The notes under the pieces were generated by a model that made no database searches, had not been told where the DNA came from, and saw only the letters and a program-made list of their open reading frames with translations. The position numbers and the translations under genes are program-made. Below, piece by piece: positions 7,931 through 15,099 of a DNA stretch of 55,710 nt. The DNA comes from Oscillospiraceae bacterium (GTDB lineage: Bacteria; Bacillota; Clostridia; Oscillospirales; Ruminococcaceae). The stretch lies in NCBI GenBank assembly GCA_009781425.1, contig WQYC01000015.1:1-55710 (forward strand). Direction: 5' to 3'. Every line of letters begins with the position of its first letter. The first letter of the stretch is position 1.

Positions 7931-9907
7931 ATGCAAACCAACCCAATCCCTCTCCCCCTCTACGATTCATTCAGAAAAGAATATAAGCAGCCTTTCGGAG
8001 CCGTGAAGCGGCTCCAAAGCTGCGTGTTTACGCTGCGCTTCCCGACCTACATACAGGTCGAGCGGGTTACGCTTGTCATGTCGCGCCCGGGACATAAGGA
8101 AAAACACGCCGCGTTTGAATATCATTCAAACGAAAATGGCGTTTATAACCTTTACACCTGCACCTACACGCCGCAGGACTTAGGTCTGCACCAGTATTAC
8201 TTCATGGTGACCCGCGGCGGCGCGAACAGTATGATTAAGCGTCATGCGCACTCTGCGAGCGAGGGAAAATTCGACGGAACTGAGCTTTTTCATCTCACGG
8301 TTTTCGACGAGAACACCAAGGACATTGACTGGCTCAAGGGCGGGATTATGTATCAGATATTCCCCGACCGCTTCTTTAAATATATTCCTGATGAAGACGA
8401 CGACGCGGAACGCCCGACGCTCCCGATTGGCAGAACCTTGCACAATGACTGGCGGACTCAGCCCGACTGGCGTCCGAATTCCGAAGGTATAGTCACCAAC
8501 AGCGACTACTTCGGCGGGAATCTTCGCGGAATCGAAGAAAAATTAGATTATCTCAGCTCGCTCGGCGTGACCTGCATATATCTGAATCCTATTTTTGAAG
8601 CGCACGAGAATCATCGTTATAATACTGCCAACTACGAAAAGGTAGATATACTGCTCGGGAACGAAGCGGATTTTAAAAGGCTCTGCGAGCGCGCAAAAGC
8701 GCGCGGAATGGGCGTAATTCTTGACGGCGTTTTCAGTCATACGGGCGCGGACAGCATTTATTTTAACAAGTACGGACGCTACGGTAACGACAAGGGTGCG
8801 TATCGCGACGCTGAAAGCCCGTTCAGAAACTGGTATAATTTCACTCATTATCCTAATGTTTACGAGTCGTGGTGGGGCTTCGAGAGCCTGCCGAACGTTA
8901 ACGAAAATGACCCGAACTACACGAATTATATCTGCGGCGATGACGGAATTTTACAAAAATGGCTGAAGCTCGGCGCGTCCGGCTGGCGGCTTGACGTGGT
9001 TGACGAGCTTCCCGATGAATTTATCGACAGCCTCAACAAAGCTGTTAAGGGCGTGGGCGATGATAAAGTTATATATGGCGAGGTTTGGGAGGACGCGACC
9101 ACCAAGGAGGCTTACGGACAGAGGAGACGTTACCTCATCGGCGGACAGCTTGACAGCGTGATGAATTATCCTTTTAAGGAAGCGATTCTTCGTTATATCA
9201 GATACGGCGACTCGCAGATACTGCGCGACGGCGTTATGGGGATTTTGGAACGCTATCCTAAGCCGAGCGCGGATATTTTGATGAACTTCCTGTCCACGCA
9301 CGACATTGAGCGCGCGCTGACGCGTCTTGCGGGCGCGGAAATCGGCGAGAACGACCGCGAATGGCAGGAGCGCAACACGCTTTCGGACGCGGAATATATG
9401 TACGGGATTGCACTGCTCAAATGTGCAATGGTTCTGCAGTTTTTCCTGCCGGGAATCCCCTGCGTTTACTACGGGGACGAAGCAGGCGCAGAGGGCTACA
9501 AGGACCCGTTCAACCGCAAGACCTATCCGTGGGGCAGAGAGAATACAGATTTGCTTGAATTCACGCGGGAGCTGGCGTCAATCAGAAGAGGTTGTCGGGT
9601 GTTTGCGGAGGGTGAGCTTGAATTTGTTGACGTGGGTAAGGACTACTGCGTGTTTATTCGCAAGGATATAAGCCTCATGCAGGGCGCGGTGATTTTCCTT
9701 AATAAATCGAAAAGCCCGCGAAGCTTTAAATTATCCTCTGTAATCGGAACAGGCAGAAAGCCGCATTTCGTGAGGGCTCGCGCGGCGGCAGACGACAACA
9801 GAAATGTTTACGTTTCGCCTTATGACTACGCGGTTGTGAAGTATGAGCTCTGTGAACTCGACAAGGTTGACACTGACATAAGAGAGGAAATTATCATTTA
9901 TGAATAA
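7931..9907 (+). CDS. GH13 alpha-glucan hydrolase (neopullulanase/cyclomaltodextrinase type)
   Basis: A 658-residue intracellular alpha-amylase-family enzyme. An N-terminal immunoglobulin-like domain (about 1-120) is followed by the (beta/alpha)8 barrel beginning GIMYQIFPDRFFKY. Catalytic residues are visible: the nucleophile Asp in GWRLDVVDELP, the acid/base Glu in VIYGEVWEDA and the third carboxylate in FLSTHDIERAL. The domain B segment GVFSHTGADSIYFNKYG is typical of neopullulanase and maltogenic amylase. There is no signal peptide, which suits cytoplasmic maltodextrin or glycogen processing next to glgP. AAAGGAGC precedes ATG 7931. The gene overlaps pyk by eight bases. Confidence 0.92.
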   Translation: MQTNPIPLPLYDSFRKEYKQPFGAVKRLQSCVFTLRFPTYIQVERVTLVMSRPGHKEKHAAFEYHSNENGVYNLYTCTYTPQDLGLHQYYFMVTRGGANSMIKRHAHSASEGKFDGTELFHLTVFDENTKDIDWLKGGIMYQIFPDRFFKYIPDEDDDAERPTLPIGRTLHNDWRTQPDWRPNSEGIVTNSDYFGGNLRGIEEKLDYLSSLGVTCIYLNPIFEAHENHRYNTANYEKVDILLGNEADFKRLCERAKARGMGVILDGVFSHTGADSIYFNKYGRYGNDKGAYRDAESPFRNWYNFTHYPNVYESWWGFESLPNVNENDPNYTNYICGDDGILQKWLKLGASGWRLDVVDELPDEFIDSLNKAVKGVGDDKVIYGEVWEDATTKEAYGQRRRYLIGGQLDSVMNYPFKEAILRYIRYGDSQILRDGVMGILERYPKPSADILMNFLSTHDIERALTRLAGAEIGENDREWQERNTLSDAEYMYGIALLKCAMVLQFFLPGIPCVYYGDEAGAEGYKDPFNRKTYPWGRENTDLLEFTRELASIRRGCRVFAEGELEFVDVGKDYCVFIRKDISLMQGAVIFLNKSKSPRSFKLSSVIGTGRKPHFVRARAAADDNRNVYVSPYDYAVVKYELCELDKVDTDIREEIIIYE

Positions 9908-11657
9908 GACTAAAGTAGTATGTACGTTAGGGCCTGCGACTGCTGAGGACTCGGTTCTTCGGGAGCTGATGAAAAGCGGCATGAACGTGGCGCGGCAAAA
10001 CTTCTCGCACGGCGACCACGACAGCCACCGCAAGACCTTTGAGCAGGTGAAGAGAATCCGCGAGGAGCTGAATCTTCCGATTGCCTCCCTGCTTGATACT
10101 AACGGACCGGAAGTCCGCGTAAAGACCTTCAAAGAGGGTAAAGTAACTTTGGTTGACAAGCAGGTTTTCACGCTTACCTCGGAGGATGTCGAGGGCTCGT
10201 CCGAGGTTGTTTCAATAACCTACAGAGGGCTCGCGAATGATATTGGCGTCGGCGCGCGGATTCTGCTTGATGACGGCATGATAGAGCTGAAGGTTACAGA
10301 TATTGTTCAGCTTGAAAGCGGCGAGGACTGGGACATTGTGACTGTCGTAATTCACGGCGGCGTGCTGTCTAACCGCAAGTCCGCGAATATCCCCGGCGTC
10401 AGCCTTTCACTGCCTTATATTTCAAAGCGGGACAGAGAGGATATAATTTTCGGGGCACAGCTCGGCTTCGATTATATCGCGGCTTCGTTCGTTGAAAACG
10501 ACGGTGATATATTTGAAATCCGCAAGATTTTGGCGGACTGCGGCTGTCCCGATGTGCGTATTATAGCGAAAATCGAGAACCAGGAGGGCGTTGACAATAT
10601 CGACGATATTATCCGCGCTTCCGATGGAATCATGATAGCGCGCGGCGATATGGGGGTTGAAATCGCCTTTGAAGAGCTGCCGCGTATTCAAAAGGAACTG
10701 ATTAAAAAGGCCTACTTCGCAGGGAAGCCTGTTATAACAGCCACGCAGATGCTTGAATCAATGGTTAAGAACCCGCGACCTACCCGCGCCGAAACCACCG
10801 ACGTCGCAAACGCTGTCTACGACGGCACGAGCGCGATTATGCTTTCGGGGGAAACCGCCGCAGGCGCGCACCCTGTCGAAGCACTTAGGACAATGGTAAA
10901 AATAGCTGAAAGAACCGAAAAAAACATAGATTATACCCAGCGTTTCCGCACGTTAGAGTGCGACCTCGGCGTTAATGTCACTAACGCGATTGCTCACGCG
11001 ACAGTAACGACTGCGCTTGACTTAAACGCGGAAGCGATTCTGACGCTGACTCACGGCGGGAACACCGCGCGGCTTCTCTCGAAGTTCCGCCCCTGCCGCC
11101 GCGTGCTCGGCTGTACGCCGAGCGAAAAAACCTGGCGTCAGCTCGGACTAAGCTGGGGTGTCAGCCCTGTTCTGACGGAAGAAAAGCACGGGACTTACGA
11201 CGAGCTTCTGCACCACGCGGTTGACCGCGCGGTTGAAGAAGGCTTCCTTGAAAACGGTGACTTAGTGGTTATTACCGCGGGTGTTCCGCTCGGAGTTTCG
11301 GGAACTACGAACCTCATGAAGGTGCAGACTGTCGGCGATGTTTTAGTTTCGGGAACGGGCGCGACGCAAAAGAGCGTAACTGCACCGCTTTGCGTAGTTA
11401 TGAACGACGACGAAGCGTTCAATCAATTTGAAAAAGGCGATATTTTGGTAATTCCGAAGACTGACAACGCGCTGATGAGGGTTCTGCGCTCGGCGAGCGG
11501 GTTAATAGTTGAAGAAGAGGGCTTGGAAAGTCACGCGGCGATTGTTGGGCTGACGCTTGATATTCCCGTAATCGTAGGCGCGAAGAACGCGACGAAAATA
11601 CTTAAAAGCGGCGTGACGGTGACTATGGACGCGAAGAAGGGCATGGTTTTGAATTAA
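9900..11657 (+). CDS. pyk: pyruvate kinase with extra C-terminal PEP-utilising domain
   Basis: Pyruvate kinase makes ATP and pyruvate from phosphoenolpyruvate. The start, KTKVVCTLGPAT, the segment GMNVARQNFSHG (usually ARLNFSHG or ARMNFSHG, so Gln is unusual here), the active-site region IMIARGDMGVEIAFEELP and TATQMLESM are all present. At 585 residues it is longer than the E. coli enzyme because it has the C-terminal domain found in Bacillus-type kinases (LRSASGLIVEEEGLESHAAI, homologous to the swivelling phosphohistidine domain of PEP-utilising enzymes). Its ATG overlaps the end of the GH13 gene, so the two are coupled. A strong terminator follows. Confidence 0.96.
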   Translation: MNKTKVVCTLGPATAEDSVLRELMKSGMNVARQNFSHGDHDSHRKTFEQVKRIREELNLPIASLLDTNGPEVRVKTFKEGKVTLVDKQVFTLTSEDVEGSSEVVSITYRGLANDIGVGARILLDDGMIELKVTDIVQLESGEDWDIVTVVIHGGVLSNRKSANIPGVSLSLPYISKRDREDIIFGAQLGFDYIAASFVENDGDIFEIRKILADCGCPDVRIIAKIENQEGVDNIDDIIRASDGIMIARGDMGVEIAFEELPRIQKELIKKAYFAGKPVITATQMLESMVKNPRPTRAETTDVANAVYDGTSAIMLSGETAAGAHPVEALRTMVKIAERTEKNIDYTQRFRTLECDLGVNVTNAIAHATVTTALDLNAEAILTLTHGGNTARLLSKFRPCRRVLGCTPSEKTWRQLGLSWGVSPVLTEEKHGTYDELLHHAVDRAVEEGFLENGDLVVITAGVPLGVSGTTNLMKVQTVGDVLVSGTGATQKSVTAPLCVVMNDDEAFNQFEKGDILVIPKTDNALMRVLRSASGLIVEEEGLESHAAIVGLTLDIPVIVGAKNATKILKSGVTVTMDAKKGMVLN

Positions 11658-11671
11658 GTAGCCAAAATTTA

Positions 11672-11703
11672 AAGGCGGGCTTTAAAAGCCCGCCTTGTTT
11701 TTG
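11672..11703 (+). terminator. intrinsic terminator of the carbohydrate operon
   Basis: An 11-bp perfect stem (aaggcgggctt / aagcccgcctt) with a 3-base loop is followed by a T-rich run. It sits just after pyk and before the promoter of type I locus A. Confidence 0.9.
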
Positions 11704-11715
11704 TTTATATGAAGC

Positions 11716-11745
11716 TTGACAACATTTGACAAAATGTGTTATAAT
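11716..11745 (+). promoter_or_regulatory. SigA promoter of type I locus A toxin mRNA
   Basis: TTGACA at 11716-11721 and TATAAT at 11740-11745, spacer 18 bp. It faces the promoter at 12013-12041 on the other strand. Confidence 0.8.
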
Positions 11746-11799
11746 CATCGTGTCGTTGGCTCTTTCCCAATCTTAAACGATAGGGAGGAGGTGAAACAC

Positions 11800-11898
11800 T
11801 TGTCCTACATAATCCAATTCGTTGCGAATGTCATAGCACAGTTTGTTGGCAGCTTACTGTGCAAGTGGCTTGACAGACGCAGGCACAACGACAAATAA
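11800..11898 (+). CDS. Fst-like small hydrophobic peptide, putative type I toxin (locus A)
   Basis: This 32-residue peptide starts SYIIQFVANVIAQFVG and ends with a basic, polar tail (KWLDRRRHNDK), the one-helix membrane peptide plan of Fst/Ldr-type toxins. It closely resembles the 29-residue peptide of locus C at 22490: both share YII, VIA, a central hydrophobic run and K-x-L-x-R-R. I start at TTG 11800 because GGAGGTG at 11786-11792 is spaced seven bases before it; GTG 11791 overlaps that site. Convergent promoters, direct repeats and an antisense RNA support a par-like type I module. Toxicity is inferred, not shown. Confidence 0.7.
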   Translation: MSYIIQFVANVIAQFVGSLLCKWLDRRRHNDK

Positions 11899-11907
11899 GC
11901 ACACCCC

Positions 11908-12006
11908 CGCAAAAAAGAAACGCCGAGAGTTGGCAGCTCCGGCATTTCGCTTCGCGTGAAACACAGTCCTTTTCACGTGAAATTATAATCCAATTCGTTT
12001 GGTTAC
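11908..12006 (-). ncRNA. antisense RNA of type I locus A (putative antitoxin)
   Basis: A minus-strand SigA promoter (TTGACA at 12036-12041, TACAAT at 12013-12018, spacer 17) converges on the toxin gene. The RNA would run from about 12006 to the shared hairpin at 11922-11943, whose minus-strand side is followed by a T-run. Two plus-strand repeats make it complementary to the toxin start region: 'gtgaaacac' at 11791-11799 and 11956-11964, and the 15-base 'ataatccaattcgtt' at 11809-11823 and 11985-11999. This is the geometry of DRa/DRb in the pAD1 par locus. Confidence 0.7.
11922..11943. terminator. central hairpin between convergent transcripts of locus A
   Basis: GCCG(A)GAG pairs with CTCCGGC with one bulged base. 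A T-rich tract follows on the minus-strand side; the plus-strand side is weaker. Confidence 0.55.
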
Positions 12007-12053
12007 TTTATTATTGTATCACATTTCTTCTGCTGTGTCAACCCGTTTTTTAT

Positions 12054-12965
12054 TTACTTCGTCAAATGCTCATTAAGTGCCGCAATCAGCTCACCTATTT
12101 GGCTTCTCGCGAACTGTCCGTCTGCGCCTGCGGAGTCGCCGCGTCCGCGCATATTCTCGTGAATCAGCGACGAGAACATGAAGACGGGAACGTTTTTGAG
12201 CTCCTTGTCTTCTTTAATCAGACGCGTCAGCGTGTGACCGTCCATCTGCGGCATTTCAATATCGCTGATGACAGCGGCAACCTCGTTTTTGAGGTTCGGC
12301 TGACCCTTCTTGGAGCAGATGTAATCCCACGCTTCCAAGCCGTTGTAGAACGCGTGAATATTCTTGAAGCCGACGTTTCTGAGCGCGTCAATCAGAACCT
12401 TGCACAGGAACGGGCTGTCCTCCGCTATAATCAGGTGCTTGCTTAAATCAAGCTCGTCGGGAATATCAATGTTATCAAAGTTATCATTTTCAAAATCGTC
12501 GGTAAGGCTGAGGTCGCAGATGATTTTCTCAAAGTCGAGAATCATGATAATCTTGTCGTCGAGCTTCGCCATACCTGTCGTAATCCCGTCGTCGGAGCTC
12601 TTGCTCACGGACGGCGGTTTCTCAATTGAAGACCATGTCAGCCGCTGTATACCTAAAACGGTTGACACGTGAAAAGCAACGCTGAACTGCTCAAAATCGC
12701 AGACGATGAAGAGTCCGTTGCCGTGCTCCTCCTCGTTTCGCGGGAGACCGAGCACTACATGAAGGTCAATAACCGTGACCAACTTGTCGCGGTGCATGAA
12801 GACGCCTTCGATTGCCTCCGGCGACGACGGAACAGGCGTAAGCTCAGTGAATCTGATGATTTCACTGACCTTCGCGATGTTTATGCCGAAAAATTCTTCC
12901 CCTACTAAAAACTCAAGCAGCTGAAGCTCATTAATTGAAGAATCAAAAATGATTTCATTATCCAT
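12054..12965 (-). CDS. cheV: CheV-type chemotaxis coupling protein (CheW plus receiver)
   Basis: The first 150 residues are a CheW domain (LLEFLVGEEFFGINIAKVSE, VIDLHVVLGLP) that couples receptors to CheA. The last 120 are a receiver domain with the acidic pair in IIAEDSPFLCKVL and the phospho-acceptor Asp in AVISDIEMPQMDG. The usual switch Ser/Thr is present (FMFSSLI), but the invariant Lys near the end of the receiver (normally K-P) is replaced in ADGQFARSQIGEL, so phosphorylation may be altered. The 303-residue length is normal. The gene stands alone on the minus strand. A likely SigA promoter (TTGCTT, 18 bp, TATAAT) lies about 60-90 bases upstream. Confidence 0.9.
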   Translation of the reverse strand: MDNEIIFDSSINELQLLEFLVGEEFFGINIAKVSEIIRFTELTPVPSSPEAIEGVFMHRDKLVTVIDLHVVLGLPRNEEEHGNGLFIVCDFEQFSVAFHVSTVLGIQRLTWSSIEKPPSVSKSSDDGITTGMAKLDDKIIMILDFEKIICDLSLTDDFENDNFDNIDIPDELDLSKHLIIAEDSPFLCKVLIDALRNVGFKNIHAFYNGLEAWDYICSKKGQPNLKNEVAAVISDIEMPQMDGHTLTRLIKEDKELKNVPVFMFSSLIHENMRGRGDSAGADGQFARSQIGELIAALNEHLTK

Positions 12966-13074
12966 AATATGCCTTTTCCTTTCCGTTCGCGATTTTGCCT
13001 GAACAGACTATTCCTCAAATTACATTATAACACAAAACATAAAACAAAAGCAAGGGGTTTGGTAAAAAATTTTA

Positions 13075-13103
13075 TTGCTATTTTATTTTATGTATGTTAT
13101 AAT
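13075..13103 (+). promoter_or_regulatory. SigA promoter of vapBC
   Basis: TTGCTA at 13075-13080 and TATAAT at 13098-13103, spacer 17 bp, about 40 bases before the vapB start. Confidence 0.65.
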
Positions 13104-13144
13104 ATATATGTTATGTAGCGATTATGTGCAAAGGGGTGTGCAAA

Positions 13145-13345
13145 ATGAACACGAATGTTTATATCGACAATGAATTAATCACGCAGGCAATAGATTTATC
13201 CGAGTTCAAAACCAAAAAGGAAATTATAAATCTTGCGCTTAAAGAATACGTTGAGCGGCGAAAGAAAAAAAATCTCGCCGAGCTTAAAGGGAAAATTGAA
13301 TTCGCTGACGGATATGATTATAAGGATTTGAGGTGCGGCGAATGA
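13145..13345 (+). CDS. vapB: VapB-family antitoxin
   Basis: A 66-residue protein (start NTNVYIDNELITQAIDL, then KTKKEIINLALKEYVERRKK) with the ribbon-helix-helix layout of the VapB/DUF2191 antitoxins: a short beta strand followed by two helices, and a charged tail that would wrap the toxin. An upstream in-frame ATG at 13124 exists, but 13145 is preferred because GGGGTG is correctly spaced before it. It overlaps vapC by the ATGA arrangement. The tail ends FADGYDYKDLRCGE. It should neutralise VapC and repress its own promoter. Confidence 0.8.
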   Translation: MNTNVYIDNELITQAIDLSEFKTKKEIINLALKEYVERRKKKNLAELKGKIEFADGYDYKDLRCGE

Positions 13346-13752
13346 TTTTAGTTGAAACCTCGGTTATAATTGATTATCTCAAAGGGAACGAAACCCCGAA
13401 GTCGCTGTTGTTCGATAAAATAATAACTAACGATTTAGATTTTTGCATTTCAGCTTTGACTTACCAAGAAGTTTTACAAGGTGCGAAAAACGAAAAAGAA
13501 TTTGAACAACTCAAAAGCTTCTTCTCCACGCAGATAATTATAAGTCTTCCGGCTGAAAAAAGCTTTTTTGAGCAAGCGGCAGGGATTTATTTCTCACTGC
13601 GCCGAGCAGGAAAAACAGTGCGAAGCACAATAGACGTGATTATCGCCATGCAAGCTATTGACGGCAAGCATATTTTATTGCACGACGATAGAGATTTTGA
13701 TGCGATTGCAGAAATGCTTCCCGATTTGAAGACGCTGAATGAATTACAATAG
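13342..13752 (+). CDS. vapC: VapC-family PIN-domain RNase toxin
   Basis: A 136-residue PIN domain. The acidic metal-site residues are visible in ILVETSVIIDYL (Glu in place of the usual first Asp), YQEVLQGA, RSTIDVIIAMQA and LLHDDRDFDAIA. PIN toxins cut RNA, often initiator tRNA or rRNA; the target here cannot be read from sequence. ATG 13342 overlaps the vapB stop, so the pair is translationally coupled. The conservative Asp-to-Glu change in the first motif may or may not matter. A hairpin terminator follows. Confidence 0.88.
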   Translation: MILVETSVIIDYLKGNETPKSLLFDKIITNDLDFCISALTYQEVLQGAKNEKEFEQLKSFFSTQIIISLPAEKSFFEQAAGIYFSLRRAGKTVRSTIDVIIAMQAIDGKHILLHDDRDFDAIAEMLPDLKTLNELQ

Positions 13753-13758
13753 TAAAAC

Positions 13759-13777
13759 CCCCGCCTTTTCAGCGGGG
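13759..13777. terminator. bidirectional hairpin terminator after vapC
   Basis: A CCCCGC / GCGGGG stem with a 7-base loop, with A/T-rich flanks on both sides. It separates vapC from the convergent gene at 13779. Confidence 0.7.
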
Positions 13778-13778
13778 A

Positions 13779-13997
13779 TTATTTATGCATAAACCTCTGC
13801 ACAATCTGCGCCAGCTCGCCCTTGTCAATCCTCTCGCGGATAAACAAAACCGTCGCCGCGTCTGTTTTATACTCGAACTCTTCAATTTCCTCAACAACCT
13901 GCCGCGCTTCGCTCACGCTGTTAATATTGCAAGCGTTAATCAGCCGCATAATCAAAACGCCGTCCATTCTGTCTTTTTCGGGCTTTATGCTTTTCAT
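13779..13997 (-). CDS. small hypothetical protein, 72 residues
   Basis: I do not recognise this protein. It is short and charged (start MKSIKPEKDRMDGVLIMRL, end IDKGELAQIVQRFMHK) and probably all helical. It is likely a real gene because a perfect SigA promoter precedes it on the minus strand (TTGACA and TATAAT, 17 bp apart) and AAAGGA lies 8-10 bases before its ATG. It converges with vapC on a shared hairpin and lies in a cluster of toxin-antitoxin genes, which hints at an accessory role but does not prove one. Confidence 0.6.
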   Translation of the reverse strand: MKSIKPEKDRMDGVLIMRLINACNINSVSEARQVVEEIEEFEYKTDAATVLFIRERIDKGELAQIVQRFMHK

Positions 13998-14025
13998 TGA
14001 CGCGATTCCTTTCGCTTTTTACTAT

Positions 14026-14054
14026 ATTATACCTTTTTGCACATATATTGTCAA
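14026..14054 (-). promoter_or_regulatory. SigA promoter of the 72-residue gene
   Basis: On the minus strand, TTGACA (14049-14054) and TATAAT (14026-14031) are 17 bp apart. Confidence 0.75.
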
Positions 14055-14108
14055 GTGATTTATACACTTATAAATATATGCGTACAAACACCGTGTTTTC
14101 AATATTCG

Positions 14109-14136
14109 TTTTTACATCTATAATTATATGTAAAAA
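14109..14136. promoter_or_regulatory. operator-like palindrome over the -10 of the RHH-like gene
   Basis: Arms TTTTTACAT (14109-14117) and ATGTAAAAA (14128-14136) are perfect and enclose a TATAAT at 14119-14124. A protein bound here would block the promoter of the downstream small gene, which encodes a predicted DNA-binding fold. Confidence 0.6.
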
Positions 14137-14150
14137 CGGAGATAAAAATT

Positions 14151-14330
14151 ATGTTTGATGTGAGCCGCCCCGAAAAGGTAAACAAAACCTTCAGTATGCC
14201 CCTGTCGTTAGTCAAAAGATTGCAGGAGGTCGCGCAGGCTAAAGATGTTTCATTGAATTATTTGGTTATCCGCTGCTGCGAATACGCTCTGGAGGACTTG
14301 AATAAGGACAGTAAAAATAACAGCGGCTGA
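14151..14330 (+). CDS. 59-residue ribbon-helix-helix-like protein
   Basis: The sequence starts MFDVSRPEKVNKTFSMPLSL and continues VKRLQEVAQAKDVSLNYLV, the strand-helix-helix pattern of Arc/CopG/ParD-like DNA-binding proteins, including the 'xSLNYLV' turn typical of HicB/CopG antitoxins. The ribosome binding site CGGAG precedes ATG 14151. Directly upstream is a 28-bp palindrome over the -10 box, suggesting autorepression. No partner toxin follows in the same direction; the next genes are mazEF on the other strand. It may be an orphan antitoxin or small regulator. The function is inferred from fold only. Confidence 0.6.
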   Translation: MFDVSRPEKVNKTFSMPLSLVKRLQEVAQAKDVSLNYLVIRCCEYALEDLNKDSKNNSG

Positions 14331-14344
14331 GAATTTTCTCAGCC
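14323..14344. terminator. bidirectional hairpin between the RHH-like gene and mazF
   Basis: CGGCTGAGAA and TTCTCAGCCG form a perfect 10-bp stem that includes the stop codon of the RHH-like gene and lies between convergent genes. Confidence 0.65.
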
Positions 14345-14356
14345 GCGTTCCTATTC

Positions 14357-14689
14357 TCACTCCCTCGAAATCTCCGAGCTCACCACCGCTAAAACTCTGT
14401 CCAAAACATCATCGCTCATTCGCTCTATGAACTGCGGCTTCCTCGCGTTTATATCAATTGTCGCCACCTGCTCGCAAATCACGAAGCCTTGTGTTTTCGT
14501 TTTTTCATCAAGCGGAATCCGCGTGGGATAAGGGCGTTTTGAATTTGTTACAGGGCAGACAATAATCAGCTTTGTCCTTTGGTTAAAAACCTCGCGGCTT
14601 ATTACAACCGCGGGGCGATAGCCCGCCTGCTCATGTCCGAGCGCAGGGTCGAAATTAAATTTAACGATGTCGCCTTGCTTGAACGTCAT
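14357..14689 (-). CDS. mazF: MazF/PemK-family endoribonuclease toxin
   Basis: A 110-residue CcdB/MazF-fold protein. Signature parts are QGDIVKFNFDPALGHEQAGY followed by RPAVVIS (G-x-E-Q-x-G-x-RP-V/A-V-V), IIVCPVTN and FVICEQVATID. The catalytic Arg-Thr/Ser pair is represented by RP and the PVTN loop. It should cleave mRNA at short motifs. Its ATG overlaps the mazE stop (ATGA), the usual antitoxin-first order. A shared hairpin separates it from the convergent small gene downstream. Confidence 0.92.
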   Translation of the reverse strand: MTFKQGDIVKFNFDPALGHEQAGYRPAVVISREVFNQRTKLIIVCPVTNSKRPYPTRIPLDEKTKTQGFVICEQVATIDINARKPQFIERMSDDVLDRVLAVVSSEISRE

Positions 14690-14943
14690 AAAATTTCACT
14701 CCCCTGCGGCTTCATATTTAACCATGCTTTGTCCTCGTCGTCTAATTCATATTCGCCGTCGAACCCCTCGAAAAGCTCTTCAAGCGTGATTTTAGACTGA
14801 ACCTTTGCGCGAGTGATGATAATGCGGTCTTCCTCAACGTCTAAATCTAAAATCGTCTTTTCATCTATGCGGAATTTTTCCAGCACGGGATTAGTGAGCC
14901 TGATGCCGAGCGCGGCTCCCCAGCGGTTAGCTTTTGTCGTCAT
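14686..14943 (-). CDS. mazE: MazE-like AbrB-fold antitoxin
   Basis: An 85-residue protein with an N-terminal swapped-hairpin AbrB domain (KANRWGAALGIRLTNPVLEK, then LDLDVEEDRIIITRA) and an acidic C-terminal tail (EGFDGEYELDDEDKAWLN) that would occupy the MazF active site. I start at ATG 14943 with AGGTG nine bases upstream; an in-frame GTG at 14952 has no spaced ribosome binding site. The promoter is followed by a palindrome that can serve as the autoregulatory operator. Confidence 0.88.
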   Translation of the reverse strand: MTTKANRWGAALGIRLTNPVLEKFRIDEKTILDLDVEEDRIIITRAKVQSKITLEELFEGFDGEYELDDEDKAWLNMKPQGSEIL

Positions 14944-14961
14944 AAAAAACACCTGCTTTCC

Positions 14962-15012
14962 GATATTAAAATATCTTAATATCAGTATATCTTATTTTTT
15001 TATTTTTGTCAA
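14962..15012 (-). promoter_or_regulatory. mazEF promoter and operator palindrome
   Basis: On the minus strand, TTGACA (15007-15012) and TATACT (14984-14989) are 17 bp apart. Immediately downstream, 14962-14983 is a palindrome with perfect arms GATATTAA and TTAATATC, a likely MazE site at the transcription start. Confidence 0.75.
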
Positions 15013-15099
15013 TGATTTATTATTCAAAAACCCTTGTATTTTAAACCAATTTATGTTAAACTTATACTATCTATATAGAAATAGCAGGAGAAACAAAAA

